In this document: one piece after another, positions 34,613 to 47,367 of the stretch | Layout of the letters: each line of letters begins with the position of its first letter | How positions within the stretch are numbered: the first letter of the stretch is position 1 | DNA from: Sipunculus nudus | Taxonomy: Eukaryota > Annelida > Sipuncula > Golfingiida > Sipunculidae | DNA length: 64,000 nt | Direction of reading: 5' to 3' | Assembly (NCBI GenBank): GCA_026874595.1 | Contig: CM049308.1 | Span: 15,434,001-15,498,000, forward strand | Position numbers and translations under genes: made by a program | The notes under the pieces: model-generated | Seen by the model: only the letters and a program-made list of their open reading frames with translations | Databases searched by the model: none | What the model was told of the DNA's origin: nothing

Positions 34613-36460
34613 CAGTCTGCTGCTGAACATCAAGCGGATGATGCTCCGTGCTTGTCTGTCATGTAAAGCTGCTTCTTTAAAGCAGATAGGCCTAGTTTTG
34701 GAGTTTCTCAGAGATGGGCTGACTGGCATGGCTGTCTCGATGTTCTCTGTGGGTTCCCAGCCTCTTCCAGTTCCATCAAAGGACGACTGCACAGCTTCAA
34801 TAACAGCCTCTCTGTTGCGGCCTCAGCAGCTTTGTCTTAAATTACTGGTACATCCAGTGCTGTCCTCCCTGAACGTTTTTACTAAAGAATTAAGGTAAAA
34901 TGCTTGCTTTCATTCCTTATTGATTGAGGGTCTGGGGGGACTTGGTTCTGCTGTTTTTACTAATTAGATACAAATATTGTCACGCCAGCTCTGGTAACTG
35001 ATATTTTCTGACTGGTAAAGTTTACTATACCATGCCCTAGATTGGACTGCGTTTATGAAACCACCACCCAACAATCTTGCAGCATCTGCTCAATTCACCA
35101 GTGGGAATAATTTTTCTCCAGGCTTAAAATAATTAAACTTGTCTGAAACAATGTTTGTTTATTCATTAAACTGTACAGCTTAGCTGATTGATAGGTTCAG
35201 TCATCTGAGCTTTGCTGTTTGATCTTTGATCATTCTTCTTCCAGCCAGTTGACAAACCAGCCATTAGAAAATTATGTTTGTCAACTACTTATTTAATAAC
35301 CAGTGTTGGTGTGTTTTCTTTGTAGTATAGAAAATATGTCACTATGCCCTATTTTGTGTGTGATCCAATTGCAACCCCATGAAGCAGTGTTTACCAGCTG
35401 TCACAGAGTAGTGGTTATGATATAATTACACATATCTTAATAAAATATTCAACACCTACCTATACCCATTAGTGAAGAGGGCAATATCCATGGGCAAAGA
35501 GGAGACATTTAAACATCTCAACCTTATGGGCCTGAACCCTGCAATGCAAAAACCACTCACACTGTGGGTTGGGACAGGTCTATGCAACTCTGGGCTGGTT
35601 TGAGTCTAGGCCGGGTTTTCCATCAGCTGAGATCACAGGGGTCAAGTTCACCAGGGTAGTTTTTTACAGATGGTTCTGGGATAGACTTATCACAAAATAA
35701 TGTCAGATTCCTTCAGATTTATGTGAAAATATCCCTTTTGGACACACAGGAAATCATTCCTGATACTTCCAAGACAAAAAATAGACATTTCCAAGGTATT
35801 GGCTAAGGAGGAGTTGCATGACAAACTTTAAGTGGCACCACCATCAGGTATATAATACATATTACATAGCACATGCTCTGAGTAGATTTTATATTCTTTA
35901 TCAGGTTTACAGACATATTGTCAATTGCAGGAAGTCCCTATTAACGGGAGTCACATTAACATTGTTTCTCAGGCATATATACACATTACATGTTCACCAT
36001 TCTTTTCCCTGAAGAATTTGTTATTATAAGTAACATTGTGGTGTATTCCAGAGAAGTGGCTGACAGTGCTCCATGGAGCATGTTAACCTCCTTTGAATTG
36101 GAAGCTTTGTCTGGTTCACAAAGTCTAGATCACAAATGTCAATGGAATAGATAGACAGATTTGTTCAAGATCTAAGATATGGCTGACGTGCTGAAACGTC
36201 ATGTTGCTCCGTGATTATCATTCTGATCTTTTCGGCAGCATTCTGACATTTCTGTGGCCCTGGTCACAGCCTGAAGATTTAATGGACTATATTTTCTGAG
36301 CCTTTATTACATGGTCATGCTGTTAACCCTGATGTCTGTGACATTTATTGTAATGACTGACTGGTTGTCATGGAAAACATCTGGTATAATTTACACCACT
36401 TCAGATGTGTATGAACTTTCCCATATTCCTGAAGATTTAATATTTCTCATTCTGTGATGT
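34613..36460. other. Intronic sequence, nothing recognised
   Basis: 34600-34900 is somewhat richer in G and C and carries overlapping ORFs on both strands (99 and 60 codons), neither recognised. The rest is unremarkable. Confidence 0.4.

Positions 36461-36462
<2 letters not shown>

Positions 36463-36527
<65 letters not shown>
36463..36527. repeat. (AT)n microsatellite, 65 bp
   Basis: Uninterrupted alternating A and T. The antisense ORF with a Tyr-Ile run is its translation. Confidence 0.99.
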
Positions 36528-36530
<3 letters not shown>

Positions 36531-36703
36531 TGTTTTGTAGTTTATGAATTTTGCTAATGTTATATGATTGAAGATGAGTGATCCAACTTTTCTTTCAGTT
36601 CTCTTATCTGTGTATATGTCAGTTTGTTTGATTCTGTGCAAGACAACAAATTTTCAATAATTTTTCATTGGAATCTTAAATAAGAGATCATAATTTTTTT
36701 TAA

Positions 36704-36776
36704 GGACAGCACCTTGGAATTGAACCAATGACCCTCTACTATTAAGACATAACTGGTGAACCACTACATTACCTCC
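36704..36776 (-). repeat. tRNA-derived SINE head or tRNA pseudogene
   Basis: On the minus strand, 73 bases contain an A-box-like TGTAGTGGTTCACCA and a B box GGTTCAATTCC at tRNA spacing. The T arm pairs (TTGG / CCAA), but the acceptor stem pairs poorly. It is a pol III-type tRNA relic, more likely the head of a SINE than a working tRNA. It lies 525 bp upstream of SNAP-25 exon 3, antisense to the gene. Confidence 0.6.
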
Positions 36777-36983
36777 TACTCTTATATGCAGGATTACATC
36801 TTTTCTTTTGTATGCCCTAATCTCCATCTGTACATTAGACATCATAACCAGACAAGTCTCTCCAGATTTTATGTGTAGGTATGTCAGGTTTGTTTATTAA
36901 ATGTTGATTTTTCGATTTTTCCTACTGAATTTAAAAAAAAAAAAATCTGGCCAGCAGCAACCTTACATCTACCAATCCTTCCA

Positions 36984-37018
36984 ATTTTTCCGGCCAGCAA
37001 GAAATTGGCCGGAAAAAT
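36984..37018. other. Strong hairpin upstream of SNAP-25 exon 3
   Basis: ATTTTTCCGGCCA (36984-36996) and its exact complement TGGCCGGAAAAAT (37006-37018) flank a nine-base loop. Further out, CCTTACATCTA (36961-36971) pairs 10 of 11 with TAGATGGAAGG (37022-37032). In RNA this would form a stable stem 283 bases before the exon. Confidence 0.85.
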
Positions 37019-37300
37019 CTGTAGATGGAAGGCAGGCTTCATTCTCTCAGCACCCGTCAGTTCTGTTTATGACCCAATTGCTCTACTCAAACACTACAAA
37101 TGTAAATACATTATATTTAAATATTTTGAAATAATATCAAGAAATCAGAACAGAATTGTCAAAAGTATTATCAATCAACAAGGGTACACTATTTTTAATA
37201 CACTGTCTACCAACCAATAAACTTTTTCTCTGTGTGTCAGTGCAGATTTCATGTTATGTCAATAACAATATAATTAACTTTTTCTTTTTGTGTGTTTCAG

Positions 37301-37342
37301 TCACTCGAGAGCACTCGGCGCATGGTTAACATGCTTGAGGAG
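37301..37342 (+). CDS. SNAP25: SNAP-25 homologue, internal exon (equivalent to vertebrate exon 3)
   Basis: SNAP-25 is a membrane-associated t-SNARE that pairs with syntaxin and synaptobrevin to drive vesicle fusion at the plasma membrane. This 42-bp exon reads SLESTRRMVNMLEE in frame 0. Human SNAP-25 residues 25-38 are SLESTRRMLQLVEE, so the first eight residues are identical and 10 of 14 match overall. It lies between a pyrimidine-rich acceptor ending TTTCAG and the donor GAG|GTAAGA. Both ends are phase 0. The length and phases agree with the vertebrate exon as I recall it. The segment is the N-terminal part of the first SNARE helix (Qb). The substitutions V, N, M and L are conservative heptad-type changes. 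SNAP-23 has a different segment here (RRILGLAIES), so SNAP-25 is the better call. The next exon is 15,658 bp downstream. No exon carrying the start codon was found upstream in the window. Confidence 0.95.
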
Positions 37343-37359
37343 GTAAGATATCTTCATTC

Positions 37360-38700
37360 TATTCATCACCATTATAAATATCATTAAGTATAGGTAGTTT
37401 AATGCAATAAATGCATATTTTATATGCAGGTTGATTTGTAGCTCAAATTAATATTTGAAACTATACTTCCTATATCTTACATAAAGCATTTGTGTGATTT
37501 ATGTATGAAAACTTACTTATAATGTGGCTTATTTACATATCATACATACAAAGTGTCTTATTCATCTATCCTTAATTTAGTATATTATGATTTAAATATT
37601 GTTTGAAATATGAATTAAAAATAGCCTTTGTTTTGTCAGAGTATATGCGGCATATACTGTATGAAATAGGGACAGCACGGTGACCCCAAAACCATATCTC
37701 TTGTGGTAGCCCAGAAAAGTGAAAGTAACAAAATATATCTTGTTATGATAGAATTCCCATCTGGCTCCAAAGCCAGTACACGACATCCTTCTTTTATCCA
37801 ATGTCTCTCCAGTGTCTCATAGAATATTGTCCGCATAACAAATTGTCTGTATATATGTTGCCACCGTACAGGGTTAGGACACACATCACAGGGTTTCATT
37901 TATAAGCTCTTGTGATGCTGAATGCCTTGGTCCCTAGTATTTCCCATGGTAAGCCTTCCAATTGTGACAGAGATGTATAGTTCACGTAATACACGTATAC
38001 AGTTACTTCAATTTTTTTTTCTTTATTTTACTTGGATTTAAATACCTATCTCTTGGTATAAAAGACAGTGAGGAAAGTGATATGGTGAAAGTTTTCATCC
38101 CATTCACGGAAACATTGTATCCTGGTGATTAAAATATAACATATTTTCTCAGAAATTAAAAAAAAATTATTAAAATTTTATGGAATGAGCTGACAATCAA
38201 TCTTTGCCTGTGCTCCCATATTTGACGTAATTCCTTACCTGGTAACAAGTGCTCTTGTTTTCTTGGCAAAAGGTATGTAAATCCTGAATTATAACTTTAT
38301 AGCCTTGAGGGGAAAAATATTCATAAATCCTGACTTAGGTCCAACTTGTCAAAAAATCAGGTCAGTACATCTGTGGCCTGAACTGAAATGTCACAAATTC
38401 TGGGCCAGAGTATCCAACATCCAATCATCCATGAGATTAGTTATTCATCAGGGGTATTATCTGAAGACTTATTGCCATAAAGAAACACTACAGCAATATG
38501 AATTCATCAGTGGGAGTAGGTTTTTGTTCCATAGTTAAGGTACCAGACTTCAAAACTGAATGCAAGCAGGTCTCAAGACACGCACAAGGAACATAGCCAT
38601 GGTGAAGCTTGCTGTTGAAGCTTAGAGAGCTGCACTTGTGCTGTTCGTGACTCCTAGATATGTCCCTTTATCGATGCATGTTAATTTGAAATGAAGAAGC
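37360..38700. other. Intronic sequence just after exon 3, nothing recognised
   Basis: AT-rich. No alternative SNAP-25 exon was seen. Confidence 0.45.
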
Positions 38701-38701
38701 T

Positions 38702-38877
38702 TGATAATACCACACTGTGAATGAGATAATACCACATTGTTAATAAGATAATACCACCCTGTTTATGAGATAATACCACACTGTTAATGAGATAATACCA
38801 CACTGTGAATGAGATAATACCTCACTGTTAATGAGATAATACCACACTGTAAATGAGATAATACCACACTGTAAATG
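38702..38877 (+). repeat. 22-bp minisatellite, 8 copies
   Basis: GATAATACCACACTGT followed by A/T/G-AATGA repeats with a 22-base period over 176 bases. Changes are confined to a few positions. Confidence 0.97.
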
Positions 38878-41160
38878 GTCATATATCATAATCTTCATTA
38901 TCAATCAGCTGACATTGTGGCCCATTAACCATATTGTAACATAAAATTACATAATTAAAGAAAGCTATGATTCTAAATCGGGACTTTTATATAGTTATAA
39001 CCCAACAATTTGATTCAGTCTCGTCTAGATAGACAGCATTATGCCATGTTTAGTAAATATATCCCATAGGATTTTATCATGAAATCCCTCTAAGTTCATC
39101 TTAGAAATCTATTTTATACATTTGAGTGGATGACAGGAATAATATACTTCTTTTTTATTGTTAATGAAAACTCCATTCCTAAGTAATTCATAGTGTAGCT
39201 GACTGGTCTGTAAAACAGATGTTTCTGCTGGGAGGTTTCTCAGGGGATTCGGAGATATTTTATGCTTAGATGCAGATCGATAGCTCCTATGAATTAAGTT
39301 CCTTTGAGGAATTCCCAAGATTGTCATGTATTATCATGATTGGCCTTAAAGGTATAGTTTTACAGATTGATAATTATTTTACAGATTGATAATTTTGTCT
39401 TTATTGTCCAAAGTTTGAAAGAATTTGATACATGTCACAGTCAGCTTCTGTCAGTATCTGCCATTACTTCTATCAGCAATTTATCATTTGAGCAGGTTTA
39501 ATATCCAAAGTAAAAATTCAATCATTACCTATTTTTATTAAATCTGATTTATTTTAAAGAAAAATTTCCTATTTTTTTACCTGGTCTTGGTGTATTATAT
39601 TCTTATAAATATATCATGGATTAATGTTATGTTGGGTTTTTAAGCAAAGCCCCTCAGTTCAGCTTTCATAAAAAAAATTTTATAATCACAGTCAAAGTAT
39701 CCAAACATTCAAAAATTTCAGCAGCTTTAATCTGTGTCTGTCCGTTTTGATAAAGAAAAGCCACTAAAGAATCCTTATAATATTTTAATTAAACATTGAA
39801 TAAAATATTATGTCCATTAAACTGATCATAAACACCACTCTGTAATTCTTAAGTATTCATAGCTGTTTGGTGGCTGTTTTAGATCACTGGTTACCTTAAA
39901 AGGATATTGAGACAAATTATTGCTTTTGTCAGCAGTAGCGAACCAGAGGTAAGAATAACTGTTTCATTGATTTTCTCATCAGCAGAAAAATTAAAAATTT
40001 CCGGGTTTTAGTAATAGGCTTGGCTGAATATCTTCCAACAGACAGGCGGGACTTTTGTTACTGATAAAGATGAAAATCTCCTATTGAGGAAGTGAAAAGT
40101 TTGTGGGAATCAGTGGCACAAGTCCACTATTTGTCACCGGACTCCCTGCTGTGTAATTGGTCATAAAATAGGAGCCAGGGGCAGCGGGTTCCGCCAATAC
40201 CATTAACTTTCCATGCCTTTGAGGCAAGGGCCAAATAAATATGGCAAGTCAGCTGTTCCTGACTACATTACTCATCATAATCATCGGCTAGTGCTGTCAC
40301 GCTCCTTCATTCAGCTTTGTTTATCTTGTTTGTTGTCCCACTCTTGTTTCCTAGTTTCTGGCTATAAACTAAAAATGACTCCATTACAAAAGAATAATGT
40401 TCTTGAGCTAGATTAGTGAACTGATAATAAATTAAACAATGTGGAATACTAGCAAGCTAAGACCCATCTCCAAAACAGCACATTGTAATAAGTCATGGAT
40501 CTTGAATCTAGGATGACTTGTGTCATAAGTTAAATCATACTGTAGGAGAACCTGACAAGATGCACATCATTGCAGTGTAAGATCCTGGATGATGGATTTA
40601 TACATACTTATGGTTCATTACTATGATATTATTGGAAGTTTTTAATTACCATTTGCTTCATCTAAAATTAGACTGTTTTAGGAACGTTCAGTACCAATTT
40701 TAGTCCAGTATTTCATGCCATTTAAGTTGTTATTCATGCATGATATCAAAAACTCATTGACTTTTGGCTTCAAGGATATTACCATGCATAGTGGTGAATG
40801 TTTTCTCATTCCCTCAGAGCTGAGATAAACAAGTCACCATGTTGATATTTGTGTGGAGAGTGTAAAAAAAATAATAATTGTCTAGACACATCATCTTCTA
40901 TGAAATTTACCCATCTTCCAGTAGGACAGCCCTGTATTGGAAATAATACATTAAGTTTTATGATTTGCCATTCTTTTAAAGAGGAAATTTTATGTACCAT
41001 GCTGAGTGAGAATGTTCTATATTTTCTTTAAAATATTAGTCGTGTTAACACATTTTTAACATTATTTTACAATATTAAAATCCTCACATATCCTTGAACA
41101 ACATTATTATTTTTCTAAGCTTCTCAAAATAGTGGCTACAGCATTTTGTTTCCTTTATTA
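38878..41160. other. Intronic sequence, nothing recognised
   Basis: No repeat array, terminal-repeat element or exon was identified. Confidence 0.4.
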
Positions 41161-41164
41161 TTCT

Positions 41165-41660
41165 AAATGTTAGATGCCCTCTCTGATTCTAAATCTTTGA
41201 CTTCTCTCTGGGCCTCATTGTTAGGATTCCTCCTGTCTTTAAGATTTGCATTCCTCTCTGGTCCTCAATATTTGGATTCCGTTTTGTCCTTAGCTTTTAG
41301 ATTTCTTCCTGGTCCTCAATGTTTGGATTACTCATGTCTTAAACATATGTTTTTCTCTGTTCCTCAACATTTTGATTCCTCTTATCCTGGACATATGCAT
41401 TACTGGTAATTCCTCTCTGGTCCGTAATGTTTGAATTTCCTTTGTCTGCAACATTTGCATTACTCTCTGATCTTCCAAATTTTGTGATTCCCCTTCAGTC
41501 TATAGAATTTTTTAATTTTCTCTGGTCTTCCTGGTTTTCAAATTTGGATTTTTTTGTGGTCCTCAGTGTATGGCTTGTATTATTCTTAAGGTTTTAATTC
41601 TTCCAAGGGCCTGAGTTTTTGAAATCTGCTCTGGTTTTCACATTTGGATTTTCCTATGGT
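41165..41660 (+). repeat. Degenerate pyrimidine-rich ~27/54-bp repeat
   Basis: Variants of CTCTCTGGTCCTCAATGTTTGGATT alternate with TTGTCTTTAACATTTGCATT. The period is about 25-28 bases, with a clearer pairing at about 50-55. Old and decayed. Confidence 0.75.
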
Positions 41661-43925
41661 AGTCAGTGTTAGTACCATTACAAAATTAGATTAAAAGCAC
41701 TTTAAGACCTCTCTAGGTTTGAAATGTAACTGGGATGTTCATATTAGACATTTATAAGAAGCAAGAACATAGTGATTTGTACCTAGTGACATAGTGAAAA
41801 GTAGTGGTCATTTTGATATATAACTTGAGTTTTCATTAAAGGGAATAATACATAATTTTTTTAAATGGACATTAGATCCTCTAAAAGCATTCAGAATGCT
41901 TGCATTATCAATGAGCACTCAGAACTCTCTTAGAACAGTAAGCTGGCCCAGTCCCTCATTGATGGATTATCATCCACTGGTGTTGTTTTAAGTGTCCATT
42001 ATTTATTTAATTTTTTTTTAATTACAATCCATACATTTATTAAATGTTTTAATCAGACTTTTGTGAGAAACAGTGACATAACCAGTTCACTTGGTGTTTG
42101 GAATGTTCTTGATCAGACAGATTTTTTTCATGGTTGAATCAAGAAAAAAAGTGTAATTCATGGGTTGTGTCTGGCTTTTACAGAAGCACCAGTCTGGTTT
42201 TTTAGCGTTTCCACTCAGACGAAAATTTCCCTCGTCATGCAGTATTTCATTTTTATGGGTTAAGAATATTTGTTTTCATAGTATTGGAGCAGTTTTGTGC
42301 TTTTCTTTCACGTGGATATTGCTCGTCACTCAGGCTTGGTGTGATAAAAGGTCCCACACTTCAGTGAGTGACATACTCCCATTCTGCTTATATTATAAAA
42401 CAACCACGGTGGTCTGTGCCTTATCGGTCTTGGCTCCTGTATTGGCTAGAAACTCGCCCCTTAGGTGGTCGCAAACAATGCTCAAACTCTCATGCTTCTT
42501 GAACTTTGAACATCCTGGAGTAGGAGAGAACTTTTAATGGTCAGAAACATGGGCTTTTTTTTTGCCATCAATCCATTTCCAACACAAAATCTAATTTTTA
42601 AAAGAAAGGCTTTTGGTCATATCCTGCTTTAAAAAAAAATTAGATATTAGGAAGAACTTTTAATACTTTTGGAGCTGTGCTCTGATTTTATTCAACAGTT
42701 CAGAGAAAATAATTAAATTTCATCTCAGCCTGCCAAAGACTTCTTTATCTGGGAACAAGCTTAAGAAAATGCATGTAGAGGGCAACCAGTGGAGAGCAAA
42801 TTCCTTCACACCAAGGAAAAACATACACACCAAATCATATTTAAAATGATTAAAAAAATACAAACACTGCCTTTACTTGGATTACAAAATGAAGTCACTT
42901 TCTGGATCTTGAACAATTCAACAAGTTTCTTTACTGAAACAAGTAATCCAATCAGCACATCAAATTTCATGGAATCATTTTAAAATTTCTTTTTATAGTA
43001 TTTCTGCTAACAGACAGACAACTGATCAAACAGGCTTATACATCAGTAAACTTAAACTAGCTTAGCAGGAAATGTTAACTTTAGATATGAAGAGTCACAA
43101 CTTAAATCTATTTAAACATTTTACAGTCAGGATCCTGACTTTGCATTGCAGAAACCCCTTTACTGTTTTGCGTCAAATGTCAAATACCCCAGAGTACCAA
43201 CTTTTTACATAGTTGCCTCCTGCTTCTGTAGACCAGTAGCTTTAAATCATGTGATGGGGTTGATTGTCAGGCCCTCTTTCCTATATATATGGCCACCCAA
43301 AGGCCATTAAGGACAAATTTGATACCATTAAGTGCCTTTTTAGTAATACTCAACAGATAGAAGTTATTGTTCGCCCAGAGAAAGTCTGGGATATTAGGGT
43401 GGCATGGGGATAGCGGTCATTCCTTTTATACCAAGATAACAGATGAGATATCTTGATATATAATAGGAGATCTAGTTCTTTACTCAGTGTATATGTATGG
43501 CTTGAAGACCTGAGAAGTATGACTGCACCAGGCTCTCTGGTAATGCCTGTTATACAGGAAATTATGGAAAAGAAACAGGAGGAGTTTCAAACACAAAACT
43601 GCATACAGTCAGGTATACACATAATTGGTAGTAGGATTCCAGTCCAGTCCCTCGCAGTTCTCTACCTGGATCAATACACAGATCAGTGCCATAGGCTTGA
43701 CTTGACTGTCTGGGTTGACTGTATCTATTGGATCTTTGCTGCATTCACGCTGTGAAAACACACCAGACAGCATAGACTAAGTGAGAGGCGACCAAAAGTC
43801 AACTCTACCAATAAAATTCCACGGTCTCAGCCTTCGGGCAGAGTTCAGTTCATTTTCTCTTCACAGGGTTGTCATTCAGCCAGGGTCAAGTTAAATGTTA
43901 AATAATTGCCTGGGATCTGGAATAA
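41661..43925. other. Intronic sequence, nothing recognised
   Basis: ORFs of 125 (42160) and 100 codons (43453) lack recognisable domains and exon context. No repeat was identified. Confidence 0.4.
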
Positions 43926-43926
43926 A

Positions 43927-44345
43927 TAATTTTCTGCCCAGGACTCAAGTGGTAAATAAAATCCTTGACAAGGATCAACTGGTAGATAAACTACCAAACA
44001 CAGATCAAGTGGTGAATAAATTTCCTGTCAGGGATCCTGTGGTAGATATATTTTCTCAAAAGGATCAAGTGGTAAATAAAATTCCTTACAGGGACCAAAT
44101 GGTAGATAAATTACAAAACACAGATCAAGTGGTAAATAAATTTCCTGTCAGGGAACATGTGGTGGATATATTTCCTCATTTGAAGGAATCAAGTGGTAAA
44201 TAAATTTCCTCACAGGGACCAAGTGGTAAATATATTTCCAAACAAAGATCAAGCGTAAGCATTTTTGCTCATGGGAATCAAATGGTAAATACTTTTCTTC
44301 ATAGGAAACCAGTGGTTGAAAATTCCCTAACAGGGATCTGAAGGT
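43927..44345 (+). repeat. 30-bp minisatellite with 120-bp higher-order unit
   Basis: About 13-14 units of the type GATCAAGTGGTAAATAAATTTCCT..AGG. Units 1-4 and 5-8 correspond pairwise (for example ACCAAACACAGATC in the second and sixth, TTTCCTGTCAGGGA in the third and seventh), giving a 120-base higher-order period. Because 30 is divisible by three, the + frame stays open for 102 codons and encodes a 10-residue periodic peptide (DQVVNKIP.R type). There is no evidence that it is expressed. Confidence 0.93.
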
Positions 44346-46130
44346 CAAAAAGTTTTTCTTTTTAATTTTAAAGTGCCCTTCATGTAGCTTTATAAGCTTT
44401 GTATATATCTTTTTTTGGGCATCCTCTCTTTTTGTCAGTGTTGCAGCTTTCTTTTATTGATGTATCCCAGATGGTACCCTGGGCCAGCCATCCCTGATTT
44501 ACTCATACTTGTATTGCCCTGGTTCCTCTCAGAGAGACCATTTGCCTCTTACACACTAAATTAGAACTTTGGCTTGCATGTTTCTGCCAACTTTGCCTAC
44601 AAAAATACTTCAAGGTATTTTTTACACTGGATGACTGACTAACAGGAGGCAAAACTGACATGGTCAGACTTGTTTGTCACACCCTAAATGAACAGCAGTA
44701 AATGTGGTTATTACAAAGATTTGATATTTATCTTAAATATGTGCCAATATTAGGAGCTACGGTGCCCATTAGGAACATCTGTGCAACAGTCCATTCCAGT
44801 TTCAGAACTTGTGACAAGTCTGGAAGCACAAACTTCCTTTCGTTCGTTAGGGAAGAACAGCCATATACTTAAGTGTCTGTAACTCAGTCAAAATGTGCTC
44901 TAAACAAGAGCATGAACCAAGGTAAAAACCCTCTGTGAAAATTACCCCCAAAACCAATTGGTACCCCCAGGCTGAACAACTAAAACATATGACTTAACTC
45001 AAGATTACATATGTTACCCATTACGCTCTTTACACAGCACTTTACCTATAGGCCAACTACCTATATCGTAAGCGCTGTTTGTTATGACCCTGTATCCTGA
45101 ATCTCTACACCAGAGGGGAGCACTGTATTTGGTCCAATCAGAAGAGACCCCGTGCTGAAGACAACTCGGTTTACAAGCCAAGCGAGGAATACACAGAGCC
45201 AATGTTTTTCATTTCGTTTTGAGTGACAACTCATCACCCCAACGACCGTTTGAACAGGCCACAAGCTCAGAGAGAACTGTCCCGCACATGGTTTCTGGGC
45301 GGAGCGTGATGCCTGTCCAGTGTTTGTTGACTTGCATTTGGTTGGCTGCTCATCACATCAGCAGTTTTTGCAGCAGATGGGCCAATGTGCACCACCTGGT
45401 GTTTAAAGGCATCATAAACGGTCAAAGCAGGCAGCGCAAAAATCTGTAACTTCTTTGAAAGCGCAAGATTTCCGCTGCCTCGGGAGCTTAGTTACCCATG
45501 CACAGTACCACATCTTGGACTCAGGGCCCAGTTGGGATGAGTTGGTCCATTCTATCTCAAGGCTAGCCCTGTATTAATGACATGTTCAGCCATATGTTGT
45601 AGGCCACTGCCCTTTTGTACTTAAAGTTAAACAGACATATAAACAGAAGTGCTTTTACTATTGTTTAAAATTGTCTTTTTTCACTCTCCAGAATTCTCTC
45701 CTATTGGCTTGGCGAGTTACAGAAAGCCACTGTTTGTGACTGGTTTGACTTCAGTACAGCTGATCTGTAACCGGTAGCCCAGAATGCTGGCTGTGTCATG
45801 TGTCTGGGAACACCCCAGACACAAGAATTACAGTGTAACTGAGATGAATACCCGCACCAGGTGCTTCCAAGTGCAGACCTATTTTGGGTAAAAAAGTGAC
45901 ATTCTCTTCCTTGAATTAAAAATGAAATATTTAAAACAACTTGCCTAATGGTTTATGTTCTCTAGAAGATCCCATATTTTAAATATGAGTTATGACATTG
46001 GGTGCCATAGTTTACATGTGGTACTTGGTATGACATTGATAAAATGATTACCTATTGGCAAAATAATAAGCTATCAGTCAATGTTAAACTAGACTTTTCA
46101 AAAGGAAATGAATGCATTTACCATTGTGAT
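44346..46130. other. Intronic sequence, nothing recognised
   Basis: 45200-45500 is GC- and CpG-richer than its surroundings and might be a conserved or regulatory segment, but no specific motif supports this. Confidence 0.35.
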
Positions 46131-46645
46131 CCAATATTCATTATAATCCCATATGCACTATAATCCCATATGCATTATAATCCCATATTCATTGTATTCC
46201 AATATTCATTATTATCCCATATACATTATGATCCCATTTGCATTATTTTCCTATATAAAAAAATCCCATATGAATTATAATCCCATATTTATAACAATCA
46301 TATAGGTGGTATAATCCATATATGCATGATAAGCCCATGTTAATTATAAGCCTATATGCATCATAATCACTTATGCATTATACTAAAGTTTGCACTGTAA
46401 TCCCATGTTCATTTTAATCCCATTTTCATTATAGTCCCATATTAATTATTAACCCATATTCATTATAAACTGATATGCATTATAATCCCATATGCATAAT
46501 AATCCCATATTCATTATAATCCCATATTCATTATAATCCCATATTCTTTGTAATCCCATATTCATTGTCATCCCATATTTATTATAATCCCATAACCATT
46601 TTAATCCCACATGCATTAAAATCCGACATTCATTATAATTCTGTG
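46131..46645 (+). repeat. 16-bp minisatellite (CATTATAATCCCATAT)
   Basis: About 30 imperfect copies, many exact, with decay towards the middle (46250-46420). It directly abuts the TA-flanked element at 46655. Confidence 0.96.
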
Positions 46646-46654
46646 TTCAGAATA

Positions 46655-47189
46655 CAGTGGAACCTCCCAGGTATGGACACTGGTTTTTTGCCTATAATAG
46701 ACAGTTGGCCATATTAAAGAGGTGATCTTAGAATCTTTTTTTCCGGATCACTGAATCTATTTATAAGCTCTCAGTTTATATGCAGAACACAAACTGAATT
46801 CATGGAACTAATAATTGTGTTTTCGGTTTCAAGGTTTTCAGACCAACTGAAAAGCAGCTAGATTATATATGTAGATCAGATTCAAGGTGGAACTAGTAAT
46901 GTAGTATAAGTATTCTTTGCTAGGACCCCAATCAAACTGTCTTATGTGTTACGCAGAATATGTGTGTCATGGTTGACCAGCTCATTGGTAACTTCACAGC
47001 TAGGTCAGCTAACCTAATACCAGTGATTTAGTCTGGCACATAACCAGGATAAGTTACCCCACAGTGGAAAAGAATACTTTAACCCTTTACTCTTCACAGA
47101 CTCACTAAAGCATAGTCAAAATTGAACTCTCTCATATAGCTAGATTCTCTCAGATCAAAGAGGGTGGTCCCTCAAAGTAGGGCCAACTG
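46655..47189. mobile_element. TA-flanked terminal-inverted-repeat element (Tc1/mariner/pogo-like MITE)
   Basis: The sequence starts TA|CAGTGGAACCTCCC. On the opposite strand the other end starts TA|CAGTTGGCCCTACTTT. The ends align imperfectly, and both are bordered by the TA dinucleotide typical of this superfamily. CAGTGGAACCTC-type ends are common in invertebrate MITEs. It is 535 bases long with no transposase frame. Confidence 0.55.
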
Positions 47190-47367
47190 TAACCACAAAG
47201 TTTTAATGTGTTATTTCTAGGAAATAAGTCCTGTATGTTACATAATAGTGAAGGTAGATTAGTTTTGCTTTAAATCTACACTTTGGAATATTGACCTGAG
47301 TTGAATTGATACATGATAAAACCCACAAAATAGGTCAGAAAATGGACCCACCGTGATACTGTTGAGT

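Larger units (their letters stand above)
1..37300 (+). other. SNAP-25 intron upstream of exon 3 (partial, 5' end outside window)
   Basis: No exon encoding the SNAP-25 N-terminus (the segment before S25, ending in an acidic ..DE motif and a GT donor) was found by reading the strand. The stretch is therefore inferred to be one intron, or an intron plus unrecognised untranslated exons. It is AT-rich, has no ORF above 138 codons, and is interrupted by the repeats listed separately. An N-terminal exon that is strongly diverged could have been missed. Confidence 0.65.

Noticed and set aside
36700-36720. RE1/NRSE-like silencer (GGACAGCACC)
   Set aside because: Only half of the motif is present, and it is explained by the 3' end of the tRNA-like relic.
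36704-36776. Functional tRNA gene
   Set aside because: B box and T arm are good, but the acceptor stem and anticodon arm do not pair convincingly.
42160-42537. 125-codon ORF, + strand
   Set aside because: Cys/Phe/Ser/Leu-rich translation as expected from noncoding sequence, with no family resemblance and no splice context.
43927-44345. CRISPR-like array (regular 30-base units)
   Set aside because: Units are contiguous and all similar, with no unique spacers, in animal intronic DNA. It is a minisatellite. The same applies to the 22-, 43- and 50-base arrays.
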